From the NCBI GenBank assembly GCA_964370435.1, contig CAYJJG010000002.1, positions 1-64,000 of the forward strand: a stretch of 64,000 nt of DNA, read 5' to 3'. The notes below the pieces were generated by a model that ran no database searches, was not told where the DNA came from, and saw only the letters and a program-made list of their open reading frames with translations. Below, piece after piece: positions 25,323 through 34,413 of this stretch (position 1 is the stretch's first letter; each line of letters starts with the position of its first letter). Source of the DNA: CALVGQ01 sp964370435 (GTDB lineage Bacteria; Bacillota_I; Bacilli_A; Erysipelotrichales; Erysipelotrichaceae). The position numbers were made by a program, and so were the translations under genes.

Positions 25323-25349
25323 ACTATGAAAAAGGCTGTCATTTTATAC
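25323..25349 (-). promoter_or_regulatory. Candidate sigma-E promoter of spoIIIAH
   Basis: Minus strand ATA (25347-25349), 16 bases, CATAGTAT (25323-25330). This fits the sigma-E pattern ATA-N16-CATANNNT. It overlaps the end of the upstream RelA-like gene. Confidence 0.6.
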
Positions 25350-26719
25350 TAAAATAATAGACAAATTTTTGAATTTAACTCTTCAAGCCATTGCTCTTTT
25401 TGATTTATTGTGTGTTCATCTTTTTTTAGTTTCTTTTCTAAACTATCTATATATTCCCTAAATAACTCAAGAATCTGAAACAATTTGTCTTCATGAACTA
25501 TACTTATTTTACCAACATTAACCATTGCCTTAGCAACTTCGTCCGTAAGATCTTTTCGTAACTGATCTGCTATAGATAGTTGTAAAAAATTAAATTTCTC
25601 TTCATACCATGTATTATTAATAATCATTTCTTTTATAATTTTTATAAAATTAGTGAAGTCTTGAATATTATTTCCTGGCTCTATTAGAAATAACATATAA
25701 AAGAACACATGCCATTCATAATCTACATTAATAATACTTTGCCAATACTTACCTAGAATTGCACAAAAAGAATCATCACTATAATAATCACTTTCTAAAT
25801 AAATAGCTTCACTAAAATCAATATCCGTATAATTAAGTAAATTAAAATGTTCAATGTATTGTGTAAGTCTCAAAGAAGGATCATCACTTCTTACAAAATC
25901 ATGAATATAAATATAGTGACTAAGAATAGCACTACTTTTCTTAAAATCAGTAGTAAATCCTAAGGAATTAATCATCTTTCTAGTATATAAATCACTTATT
26001 GATTTAGCTAAAAATACTTTAAAAGAACGCTCTCCCATTCCAAAATCATGATCATTTAAGCTTTCATCGATCATTTGCTGATAAATAATTTGTAACTGAT
26101 GATCAACTATTTCTAAAGAATCATGAACAGAAGATAATACTTTTTTCATAAAAGAGTCATTATAAATGAAATGTGTATTTTTATATACTACTTGATGTTC
26201 AATGTCGGACCAAAAGCGATGAACCATTGATTTAATTTGTAATTCAAAATTAATATGCTGACGATTAAATATGTAATATCCATCAATCCTATAAATAGTA
26301 AAACCATTTCTTTGAAGTTGTGGTTGTGCCATTTTAAAGTCTAAATGTAAATTTTTATCCATTGTACAAGTATGAAATCCCTCTTTATTATAGCCAAACA
26401 AAGAACGAAGAGCTTGGTAAATTTTGCTTTCTTCAGAGATAAATCTACAATCTATAGTAATACCTATTAAATCAGGTAACTCTTGAAGAACTTCAGTAGC
26501 ATTCTTACAATGAATATAATATTTATTACGTATAAGCTTTTCCTTGATACTGGCAGCTGATTTTATTCTTGAACTAATTGATATTACTTCTAAATCTGTA
26601 GTGGATAACACATCAGCAAGTGTAGTTTTAATCTTACTTTCTGCATATTGATATGTTGGACTCTGTAGTTTTAATAAATTATTAGTCTCTTCTATTAAAC
26701 TAAATAATGATAAACGCAC
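25349..26719 (-). CDS. Divergent RelA/SpoT-domain protein with long helical C-terminus
   Basis: Residues about 30-190 resemble a (p)ppGpp synthetase domain: SSRIKSAASIKEKLIRN, DLIGITIDCRF, then FELQIKSMVHRFWSDIEHQV with YKN. The YRSLH-type segment, which supplies catalytic or binding residues in active synthetases, is not recognisable; NGFTIYR occupies about that place. About 265 residues of predicted helix follow, with no HD hydrolase, TGS or ACT domain seen. Synthesis of an alarmone is possible but unproven. GGAGG is only 1 base from the ATG at 26725 and 7 bases from the GTG at 26719, so GTG is preferred. Confidence 0.75.
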   Translation of the reverse strand: MRLSLFSLIEETNNLLKLQSPTYQYAESKIKTTLADVLSTTDLEVISISSRIKSAASIKEKLIRNKYYIHCKNATEVLQELPDLIGITIDCRFISEESKIYQALRSLFGYNKEGFHTCTMDKNLHLDFKMAQPQLQRNGFTIYRIDGYYIFNRQHINFELQIKSMVHRFWSDIEHQVVYKNTHFIYNDSFMKKVLSSVHDSLEIVDHQLQIIYQQMIDESLNDHDFGMGERSFKVFLAKSISDLYTRKMINSLGFTTDFKKSSAILSHYIYIHDFVRSDDPSLRLTQYIEHFNLLNYTDIDFSEAIYLESDYYSDDSFCAILGKYWQSIINVDYEWHVFFYMLFLIEPGNNIQDFTNFIKIIKEMIINNTWYEEKFNFLQLSIADQLRKDLTDEVAKAMVNVGKISIVHEDKLFQILELFREYIDSLEKKLKKDEHTINQKEQWLEELNSKICLLF

Positions 26720-26782
26720 CTTCATGCCTCCTTATTTAACTCTAAATTTTTGATACTTATTTCGGTATGACAAATACTGCTA

Positions 26783-27712
26783 TTATTGAATGAAATAATT
26801 CCTCGTGTATTCAACATCATTATGCAGTTGCTTAATTAATGCTTCTATACTTTCAAATTTGATTTCATCACGAATAAAATCAATAAAATAAACACTTATT
26901 TCTTTTCCATAGATATCACCATTAAAATCTAGAACATGCGCTTCTACAGAGATCATATGACGTTGATTAAAGGTCGGGTTATGACCAATATTAATCATTG
27001 CTAAATGACTTGTACCTTCAACTAATACCTTTCCTACATACGCACCACGCTTTGGTAAAATTATTTCGGGGTTAACTTCACAGTTTGCAGTAGGAAATCC
27101 AAGTTTATCTTTCCCTTGTGCTTTACCATGAATAACTTTTGCGTCTAAGTAGAATGGATATCCCAATAATTGAGATGCTTCTTTTACTTGCCCTTCTTGA
27201 ATATAATCACAAATGCGTGAAGAGCTTATTTTACCCAAATCATCATTAATCGATTGAACAAATATAAATTCAAAACGCTTTTTAGCAAATGATTGTAAGC
27301 TATAAATGTCCCCTATCCCTTTTGCTCCATAATGAAAATCAAATCCACAAACTAATCCTTTTAGATGAATATTATCCAATATAAAATTAATAAAATCATC
27401 TGGTGACATTGCTGCCATAGTAGCATTAAAGTCTAGTATGAAGAAATTTTTAATTCCTTTTTTAAAGGCAATGTCTTGTCTTTGTTTCATTGTTGTAATA
27501 TGTTTCACATTTTGTACTTTTTTTATTGTTACCCAAGGATCAGGATTAAAAGTAATAATCGCACTTTCGCACTGCAACTCTTCACTTAATTTTATAGTTT
27601 TATTAATAAGCTCTTGGTGTCCTAAATGTAAACCATCAAAATAACCGATGCAAGCTGCAACTGCAACACTACAAGTACATCTTTTATCTAAAGTTAAATC
27701 CCATATTTTCAT
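26783..27712 (-). CDS. ribF: Bifunctional riboflavin kinase/FAD synthetase
   Basis: RibF converts riboflavin to FMN and then FAD. The N-terminal nucleotidyltransferase domain has IGYFDGLHLGHQELI and SSRICDYIQEG; the C-terminal kinase domain has GFPTANCEV and the NIGHNPTF block. At 309 residues it is standard. The ATG at 27712 overlaps the truB stop (TAATG) and stands 9 bases after GAGG; an ATG two codons earlier is too close. truB-ribF is a conserved pair. Confidence 0.95.
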   Translation of the reverse strand: MKIWDLTLDKRCTCSVAVAACIGYFDGLHLGHQELINKTIKLSEELQCESAIITFNPDPWVTIKKVQNVKHITTMKQRQDIAFKKGIKNFFILDFNATMAAMSPDDFINFILDNIHLKGLVCGFDFHYGAKGIGDIYSLQSFAKKRFEFIFVQSINDDLGKISSSRICDYIQEGQVKEASQLLGYPFYLDAKVIHGKAQGKDKLGFPTANCEVNPEIILPKRGAYVGKVLVEGTSHLAMINIGHNPTFNQRHMISVEAHVLDFNGDIYGKEISVYFIDFIRDEIKFESIEALIKQLHNDVEYTRNYFIQ

Positions 27713-28560
27713 TACCATAATCCTCGCTTACTTCGGTATAGCTCATCCTCTTTTTCATACATAGCAATCACTTCTTTATCTTTAACAAGACATAGAATTG
27801 GTTGATTACTGTCTACATTTATTTTCTTGCCGTTTTTTATGTCCTCAAACAGTTTGTCACTACTTATCTCTACTGTCTCATATAGTTTGCTTAATACATC
27901 ATATAGTGCATGTGGCTGTGGCGGATCACTTAATATATCCTCTAAATCAATACAATCTTCTAGAGATAAGGTATCAATTTTAGTTCTTACTAATGAAGAC
28001 ATAGCACCAATATTCCCAAGCTTTAAAGCGATATCTTCGCATAAAACTCGAATATAAGTTCCGCTACTACATACTACACGAAACTTAATGTCTTCATCCA
28101 CGCTTAAACATTCAATCTCGTAAATTTCAATTGCCCTTGGGGTTACTTCTACTTCTTTATTTTCACGTGCATATTCATAAAGCTTTTTACCTTGTACCTT
28201 GACTGCACTATACATAGGAGGAACTTGTAATTGCTTACCTAAAAAAGAAAGTAAAGTGCTATTAATTTTTTTAAAATCAACATTTCTTATAGCCTTTTCT
28301 TCAATTACCTTTCCCCAAATATCTTTAGTATCATATTTTTTTCCTAGCCTTAAGGTCGCAATATATTCTTTTTTATCATGCATTAAATAAGGGTTAGCTT
28401 TACACGCTTTATTTAGCATAACCAACAAAACCCCGGTTGCTTGAGGATCTAATGTACCTGTATGACCAACACTTTTGGTTTTGTAAGCTTTTCTAATTTT
28501 AGCAACAACGTCAAAAGAGGTCATCCCACTAGGCTTGTTGATATATAATAATCCATTCAT
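27712..28560 (-). CDS. truB: tRNA pseudouridine-55 synthase
   Basis: TruB makes pseudouridine 55 in the T-loop of tRNAs. LLYINKPSGMTSFDVVAKIR and the catalytic Asp in HTGTLDPQATGVLLV are clear, as are the KEYIATLRLGKKYDTKD and RVLCEDIALKLG blocks. The length of 282 is normal. In Bacillota truB usually follows rbfA directly; here rbfA is 9.6 kb upstream and truB has its own promoter. Confidence 0.96.
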   Translation of the reverse strand: MNGLLYINKPSGMTSFDVVAKIRKAYKTKSVGHTGTLDPQATGVLLVMLNKACKANPYLMHDKKEYIATLRLGKKYDTKDIWGKVIEEKAIRNVDFKKINSTLLSFLGKQLQVPPMYSAVKVQGKKLYEYARENKEVEVTPRAIEIYEIECLSVDEDIKFRVVCSSGTYIRVLCEDIALKLGNIGAMSSLVRTKIDTLSLEDCIDLEDILSDPPQPHALYDVLSKLYETVEISSDKLFEDIKNGKKINVDSNQPILCLVKDKEVIAMYEKEDELYRSKRGLW

Positions 28561-28582
28561 TTACTTCACTCCTCACTTGGAT

Positions 28583-28612
28583 ATTATACCACTCAATGCT
28601 ACACATACACAA
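28583..28612 (-). promoter_or_regulatory. Promoter of truB-ribF
   Basis: TTGTGT (28607-28612), 18-base spacer, TATAAT (28583-28588), minus strand, with TG one base before the -10. It sits 22 bases before the truB start. Confidence 0.6.
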
Positions 28613-28708
28613 CTAAACCAAAAGGAATTGTAACTTAGCACAATAAGACTATTTCATTAAAATAAAAAGATAAGCAGTTCCTAAGTAATTTTTATTATTT
28701 GTGTATTA

Positions 28709-28717
28709 TGTTATAAT
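28709..28717 (+). promoter_or_regulatory. Extended -10 promoter of the TtcA-like/radical SAM pair
   Basis: TGTTATAAT: perfect -10 at 28712-28717 with the extended TG. No clear -35. The leader before the start codon would be only about 20 bases. Confidence 0.5.
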
Positions 28718-28742
28718 ATCATGGCAAAGTGAGTGAAAAGTG

Positions 28743-29483
28743 ATGAAAAAAATTATTGGGTGTATTGCGAAAGCAGATAAAGATTATAACATGATTCAAG
28801 ATAACGACTGTATTGCTGTAGGTGTTTCAGGAGGTAAAGATTCCATGTTACTCTTAGTTGCCCTACATTATTATAGTAAAACCTGCAAACTAAACAAAAC
28901 TAAAAACTTTGAAGTTGTTGGTGTCCATGTTGAAATGGGCTTTGAAAATATGAATTTTGATGAAGTAGATGAGTTTTGTTCCAAGAAAGGTATCAAACTT
29001 ATCCATTATCCTTCTAAAATATATGAAATATTACAACTTCAAGCTAATCCTGATGGTTCCTTAAAATGTTCATTGTGTTCAAAGTTTAAAAAAGCAACGG
29101 TTATTAGCGGGGCAAAGGAAAACGGCTGTAATAAAGTAGCTTTTGCACATCACGGGGATGATGCCATCGAAACTTTATTTATGAATGCTATTTATGGTGG
29201 AAGGCTCGCAACATTTAAACCTTCGATGTACTTAACAAATACTGAAATAGATTTTATTCGCCCTTTTGTCTATGCTTTTGAAAATGACATTAATCAAGCT
29301 TTAATTAATAATAAAATTCCTTTGGTAAAAAGCACATGCCCTATGGATGGCCATACCAAAAGACAAGATACTAAAGAATTGTTACAACAACTTTATAAAA
29401 CTTATCCAATGGCTAAGGATAATTTTTTATTGATGTTACATAATCAAAAACAGTTAGATTTATGGGTTAAGAGTAATGATTAA
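28743..29483 (+). CDS. TtcA-like PP-loop ATPase, probable tRNA thiolation enzyme
   Basis: The adenylating PP-loop GVSGGKDSMLLL is near residue 30. A CSLC pair and a later Cys in STCPMDGH match the three cysteines that hold a 4Fe-4S cluster in TtcA, and AHHGDDAIETLFMNAIYGG is the conserved TtcA block. TtcA makes 2-thiocytidine 32 in tRNA; other family members modify different substrates, so the product is not certain. The gene overlaps the radical SAM gene by 8 bases. The ATG at 28743 follows a possible GTG; the ribosome-binding site is weak. It is the first gene of the accessory block. Confidence 0.8.
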   Translation: MKKIIGCIAKADKDYNMIQDNDCIAVGVSGGKDSMLLLVALHYYSKTCKLNKTKNFEVVGVHVEMGFENMNFDEVDEFCSKKGIKLIHYPSKIYEILQLQANPDGSLKCSLCSKFKKATVISGAKENGCNKVAFAHHGDDAIETLFMNAIYGGRLATFKPSMYLTNTEIDFIRPFVYAFENDINQALINNKIPLVKSTCPMDGHTKRQDTKELLQQLYKTYPMAKDNFLLMLHNQKQLDLWVKSND

Positions 29484-30297
29484 ACGAGTTTACTTAGAAA
29501 TAACCAATCATTGCAATTTACAATGTAGTTTTTGTAATCAATCCAAGCGTGAAAAATCGTATATGAGCATTTCTACAATCGCAGAAATTCTTGCAGACAT
29601 AAAAAAATTAACTTCTTATATCTACCTTCATGTCAAAGGTGAACCCTTATTACACCCGAATTTCATAGAAATAATGGATCTAATGCAACAATATGACATG
29701 AAAGTACAGTTAGTCTCTAATGGCACTTTCATTAAAAACTATCCTAATTTAATTCGCTATACCTGTCTAAGAAAAATTAGCTTTTCATTGCATAGTGTTC
29801 CCTATCAAACTATGGATGTAGAGCAATATCTTAAACCTATTTTGGAGTTTATTAATTTAGCAAGAAATTCAGCTATTCACTGTGAACTTCGTTTTTGGAA
29901 TGAGAACCATCTAGATCAAGAATCTCAACTATGTCTAGAAGCCATAAAGCAACATTTTAGCAACTCTATATCAACCACTCACAACAATATTTTTCTTCAA
30001 GAGCGTACATATCTTAGCTTTGATAATCAATTTGAATGGCCTGCTTTAGCGGCAAATCAAACTAATCACGGTCGATGCTACGGAGCAAAAAACATGCTGG
30101 CAGTTTTAGTAGATGGTACGGTAGTTCCTTGTTGCCTTGATGATGAAGGTGAAATTGTATTAGGAAACATTTTCACTGCATCATTACAAAATATTATGAA
30201 TACTAAACGATATAAAGCAATAGTTCAGGGCTTTAATGATAATAAATGTATCGAATTATTATGTCAAAAATGCAGTTATAGACAAAGATTTGATTAA
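29476..30297 (+). CDS. Radical SAM/SPASM-type protein
   Basis: The N-terminal CNLQCSFCNQ supplies the CxxxCxxC that binds the SAM-cleaving 4Fe-4S cluster. VKGEPLLHPNF is the GGEP-like SAM contact. A C-terminal SPASM-like region contains RCYGAKNM, VDGTVVPCCLDD and a final CIELLCQKC, enough Cys for an auxiliary cluster. The substrate is unknown. There is no RiPP precursor-like gene nearby, which argues against peptide maturation. Translational coupling to the TtcA-like gene suggests a shared pathway. The stop overlaps the end of the converging yukD-like gene by 4 bases. Confidence 0.85.
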   Translation: MIKRVYLEITNHCNLQCSFCNQSKREKSYMSISTIAEILADIKKLTSYIYLHVKGEPLLHPNFIEIMDLMQQYDMKVQLVSNGTFIKNYPNLIRYTCLRKISFSLHSVPYQTMDVEQYLKPILEFINLARNSAIHCELRFWNENHLDQESQLCLEAIKQHFSNSISTTHNNIFLQERTYLSFDNQFEWPALAANQTNHGRCYGAKNMLAVLVDGTVVPCCLDDEGEIVLGNIFTASLQNIMNTKRYKAIVQGFNDNKCIELLCQKCSYRQRFD

Positions 30298-30578
30298 AGA
30301 ATCCACAAAAGAGTATAATTTTTAAAATTATACTCTTTAATTTTCATGTTAGGCATTAGATAAGTATAGGTATCTGGATCAATTAACAATGCATTACTAA
30401 AATCATAATCCAGTTGTTTATAAACTAATTCCTTTTTTAAGTATTCCATTATATGTATCAATGTAGCATCGCAACTAACGCGACATTCAATCATGATATC
30501 CAAAATTACAACTTTAAATAGCAAGTAACAATAATCATGGTTTAATACAGCGAAATTTTCTAATTCGTCCATTTTCAC
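30294..30578 (-). CDS. YukD/EsaB-like ubiquitin-fold protein
   Basis: A 94-residue protein resembling the YukD/EsaB ubiquitin-like component of type VII systems: a strand around KVVILDIMIECRVSC, a helix HIMEYLKKEL, and a C-terminal MKIKEYNFKNYTLLWIL where YukD has its final strands. Similarity is weak, and position after the EssC-like gene is part of the evidence. The GTG start at 30578 lies 6 bases after AAGGGG and overlaps the EssC gene by 44 bases. In known systems this protein regulates secretion and is not secreted. Confidence 0.6.
   Translation of the reverse strand: MKMDELENFAVLNHDYCYLLFKVVILDIMIECRVSCDATLIHIMEYLKKELVYKQLDYDFSNALLIDPDTYTYLMPNMKIKEYNFKNYTLLWIL
30308..30338. terminator. 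Palindromic hairpin in the converging 3' ends
   Basis: AAAGAGTATAATTTT and its exact complement are separated by one base (30308-30322 and 30324-30338). It lies within the last codons of the yukD-like gene and 10 bases after the radical SAM stop. T-richness follows on both strands, so it may end both transcripts. Confidence 0.6.
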
Positions 30579-33500
30579 TAATCACCCCTTCATCATCTTC
30601 TAAGGATATACTACAAGGTATGATGCTTTGGTGACAAAGCCCATTACCAATCCATACTACTCTATCTAAATTAAAACAATTTCGAAAATCACTTTGAATA
30701 AATGATGCGTAAGTTGTGACATAACATGCCTTGTTTTCTTTAATAAATTGTGCACGTTCAGTGGATGATTTCATATTATTTAGTTGTTGACTACTTTCGT
30801 CTAGAATGCATCGACTGTCCTTTAACTTAACTAGATAGTCTACTATTAAATCAAAAGAATCTTGATATTTTGCAAAGATTAAAACTTCACGATTATTACT
30901 TAGTACTATAGCTTCATTAGTATCACTATCTTGACCAATAATTAGCTCATAGTCACTAATATTACTTGCGTTCTTCCATAAAGTGTTACGTTCTTTTTTT
31001 TGTGATTTAATTATTGATGGTAGAGCCAATGCAAACTCGTAAAACTGATTTTTATAAAACAATGCCAATTGATTATCATACAGATAACTTTGATTAAAAA
31101 AAGTGTATTGTTCTGATAATGACATTTTATCCAAACTAATTAAAATATTAAAATAATTTAAAATTGAAAAACGAAAACCAGCTAAGCTTTGTACCAATGC
31201 TGTAAACGATAGTGACTTCTTTGTATTGTTTCTAAGTAAACTCATAACTTTAGGTGAATATTCAACAACCTCTAAAAACCCCATTAAATCATCAATAACT
31301 ATTATACAGTTACTATATACTTCATCAATGAGCTTTAATAAACGATTTAGCTTTCTTACATCATGTAACTCAATTACATCATCATATATTGGTATTAATT
31401 TTGCACACCAATTAAGATTACTAGTTATAAGATAAGCACGATGATTATTGATGTTTATGTTTTCACTAATAATATGTAAGAAGGAATAACTGTTTTTGTT
31501 TTGTGTGCTAAGACATAGACAATTTTCATTTATTCCATTGTAACTTAGCACATGATGGGTATTATTCTTAATGTCATCATATACCCCTAATACCATAGAA
31601 TTTTTGTCTTTTTTTATGGAGCAAAGGTTTTCACTATGAGGTAAGCTTGGCCATAATGTATTAGTAGCAATACCAAGAGATAAGCTCTTCTTTTGCAAAC
31701 AAGGGACCAATACTTGTAGTTCAGTTTTATGTTTATTACTGTTTTCTTTATATATATAACTTGGATTTAGTGTACTATCGACAATTTCCAATCGAAATGG
31801 TTTTTCTTGATAATAATGTTGTACATATGCCGCTTTAACATACTCCTTTTTTTTATTACTAATAAGATAAAAATAACCACTTTCGTTTATTTGAGCTGCT
31901 TTGTTACTGCGAATAACCTCGATTGAATCCTGCTCATCTTGAACTTTGAGGCACATTCTAAAATTAATATTACTAAGTATTTGATCATCTATAACCCCAC
32001 TTGGTTTCTGTGTAGATAAAATCAGATGTACTCCTAAACTTCTTCCAATACGAGCTATAGAGATGCATTCTCGTAAAAATTCGGGTTGTTCTTTTTTTAA
32101 TTCTGCAAACTCATCAATAATCAATATTAAATTTGCTAAAGGTTGAAGCTCTTTAAAATGCACTCTAGCTTTACGATATTCTTTTAGATTTTTAATCGTT
32201 AGTTTTGATGTTTTAGCTGCTTTTATTAATATTTTTTGGCGTCGATAACACTCTTGTTTTAAATAATAAAGAGATCTAAACAATTCATTTTCATCATGAT
32301 TCGTTATTGTTGCAACTAAGTGAGGAAGAATTTTATTATCTTGTGTTAAACTATGTACACAGCTACCACCCTTGTAATCTACAATTACAAACTGAACATC
32401 TAGTGGTGAATAATTAATAGCTAAGGATAAAATTAACGTGAGTACTAATTCACTTTTACCACTTCCAGTACTTCCAACAATTAATCCATGTGGACCATCC
32501 TTGTTTTCACTTAAGTCCAGCATTACTCTTTGATTTTGTTGATTAACACCTAAAACGGCCATTAGTCCAGAATTATCATTCCAGCGCTTTTCAAGATGGA
32601 GTTGCTGAAGATTTATTGCATTATAGCAACATAATAAACCGAAAGTATGATGAAAGTAGTTTGTTTGTTTTTTAAATGATATTTGTGCTAGAAACGAAGA
32701 TAAATCCTCTTGATTTAACATGCTTCTAAAAGTGTGATCTTCTTGTTTTTCAAAATATACTATGTGATTAAATTTTCTTAAGTCTACTTTTACTTCGCTT
32801 GAAGTGTGTAGTTTTTCTTCGTAACTAACAAACTGTAAAATACGGGTTTTTTTATGCATCACAATCTCTTTAGGTATGGATTCTAGTAAAACCGTTTCTT
32901 TTACAAATAGTAACAACCAACAGTCTTCAAGAACTTCTAATAGATAATCATTAAGCGAAGCTATTTGATTACTCGTAGTTACTATAAATCTTCGCGAGTT
33001 GTTCATAGAATAAATGTGCTCAAGATTATAAAAACAAAGTATTGATTCTACATCTGACTTGTTAACTAAGAAACATCCCCTTACATCGTTATAGTGATGT
33101 AAAAGGAAACACTGTGCGGCTACATTTTTCAATGTTGTCATCAATAAATTATTTTGAATTATAAATGACGTAAAATGAAACAAGTTAAGATTAAGCTCGA
33201 CAATACCATCATTGATAGTAGAAAGACTTCGTTGAATTTCGTATTGTTTGTTTCTTAACACATCATCATGACTTTGATAAACATCAACATTTTTAACTTT
33301 TATCAATAAATTTGATTTGATATCGCCATAACCTAAACCAATACAGAGAAAGTCACTGTGACCACGACAATGACAAAACAGTTTATTCTCTACTACAATA
33401 TTCGAAAATAAAAGTCTGTTTGGATAACGCTGCGCTTGATTGATTCTCTGGGTTTGATTTATTAATAGAAGCCTGTTAAATAAAACATTAAGATACGAGA

Positions 33501-34413
33501 AATACTCCTCGTTTCTATTCGTTAACTTTAACTGTAATGCTTTTGACTTTAGCCTTGAATGAATCTTTGGCCAAAACAACACACTAAATATCATCGTTGT
33601 AGGAAAAATTAAACTAGGTAAATATCTAAACCAATCACTACCGGCTGAATACTGAAAAACTATATTTAATACAGCTACACTAATAGCACCTAAAGCCATT
33701 ATTCTTTGGGGTACATAGTTTAATGTGTCACTACTTTGGTTGTCTAAAACTTTTTTATAATCTTCTAATAAAACTTCTGTTCTTTTTTCACTTCTGTTAG
33801 TATGATAAATCGCATGTGCTTCTTCACTTCTACAAACTCTTTTTTCTTGATCGTATTCAGTAATTTGAAAGGGTTCTAGTTTACTTTCTTTTATCAAATT
33901 TAACATAATAAAATTATCATAAAAATATATAACAAGATGTAAGTAGTGTATTTTGCCTCTTAATAGTGATATAGAACCAAGGGTACACCCTTCATGATAT
34001 AAATAGTTATGTTGGCTTAAATCCTTAACATGCCATCCAGAGTTGTTTTTAGTAATTGAAAGTTTGATGCCTTTAGTAATTTTTATTATTTGAATATCAC
34101 ATTGAGCACTTGTACCGATAATAAAATGTGCTTTAGGTATTATCTTTTGATAACTAATATATGATTGATAATCTGTTATAAAACATAAGGTCACTTCTAA
34201 ATAAAAAAGCAAGTACTCTAGATGAATCAATTGATGTTTAGAAATGCTTTTATAGTGAGATTTACAGCGTAAATACTGATTGCAGGATAATAATAGTTGA
34301 TCACCCTTCTTATCAACTATTATTTCTCCTTGCTCTTCAATTTTGATATGATGGGGAAATGCTTCAATCGCATAACGCTCTAACTTTCTTCCTGAACACA
34401 CGCAAATAATCAT
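30535..34413 (-). CDS. EssC/YukBA-like FtsK/SpoIIIE ATPase of a type VII secretion system
   Basis: EssC-type proteins are membrane-bound motors that secrete WXG100 substrates. In this 1292-residue protein a FHA-like region (about 95-165, IIGTSAQCDIQI and WHVKDLSQ) precedes two membrane helices (about 237-255 and 263-281). An FtsK domain follows with Walker A GSTGSGKS (647-654), VDYKGGS and Walker B LILIIDEFAEL (762-772). A second ATPase region (about 930-1090) keeps a Walker B-like IIVIDDL, but its Walker A is lost (STQNKNS); a third region (about 1160-1292) is degenerate. Typical EssC is near 1480 residues. It overlaps the lipoprotein stop by ATGA and the yukD-like start by 44 bases. Confidence 0.88.
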   Translation of the reverse strand: MIICVCSGRKLERYAIEAFPHHIKIEEQGEIIVDKKGDQLLLSCNQYLRCKSHYKSISKHQLIHLEYLLFYLEVTLCFITDYQSYISYQKIIPKAHFIIGTSAQCDIQIIKITKGIKLSITKNNSGWHVKDLSQHNYLYHEGCTLGSISLLRGKIHYLHLVIYFYDNFIMLNLIKESKLEPFQITEYDQEKRVCRSEEAHAIYHTNRSEKRTEVLLEDYKKVLDNQSSDTLNYVPQRIMALGAISVAVLNIVFQYSAGSDWFRYLPSLIFPTTMIFSVLFWPKIHSRLKSKALQLKLTNRNEEYFSYLNVLFNRLLLINQTQRINQAQRYPNRLLFSNIVVENKLFCHCRGHSDFLCIGLGYGDIKSNLLIKVKNVDVYQSHDDVLRNKQYEIQRSLSTINDGIVELNLNLFHFTSFIIQNNLLMTTLKNVAAQCFLLHHYNDVRGCFLVNKSDVESILCFYNLEHIYSMNNSRRFIVTTSNQIASLNDYLLEVLEDCWLLLFVKETVLLESIPKEIVMHKKTRILQFVSYEEKLHTSSEVKVDLRKFNHIVYFEKQEDHTFRSMLNQEDLSSFLAQISFKKQTNYFHHTFGLLCCYNAINLQQLHLEKRWNDNSGLMAVLGVNQQNQRVMLDLSENKDGPHGLIVGSTGSGKSELVLTLILSLAINYSPLDVQFVIVDYKGGSCVHSLTQDNKILPHLVATITNHDENELFRSLYYLKQECYRRQKILIKAAKTSKLTIKNLKEYRKARVHFKELQPLANLILIIDEFAELKKEQPEFLRECISIARIGRSLGVHLILSTQKPSGVIDDQILSNINFRMCLKVQDEQDSIEVIRSNKAAQINESGYFYLISNKKKEYVKAAYVQHYYQEKPFRLEIVDSTLNPSYIYKENSNKHKTELQVLVPCLQKKSLSLGIATNTLWPSLPHSENLCSIKKDKNSMVLGVYDDIKNNTHHVLSYNGINENCLCLSTQNKNSYSFLHIISENININNHRAYLITSNLNWCAKLIPIYDDVIELHDVRKLNRLLKLIDEVYSNCIIVIDDLMGFLEVVEYSPKVMSLLRNNTKKSLSFTALVQSLAGFRFSILNYFNILISLDKMSLSEQYTFFNQSYLYDNQLALFYKNQFYEFALALPSIIKSQKKERNTLWKNASNISDYELIIGQDSDTNEAIVLSNNREVLIFAKYQDSFDLIVDYLVKLKDSRCILDESSQQLNNMKSSTERAQFIKENKACYVTTYASFIQSDFRNCFNLDRVVWIGNGLCHQSIIPCSISLEDDEGVISENGRIRKFRCIKP

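Noticed and set aside
28561..30310. RiPP cluster around the radical SAM/SPASM gene
   Set aside because: No short precursor-like frame with a ribosome-binding site was found on either side, and the partner is a TtcA-like ATPase.
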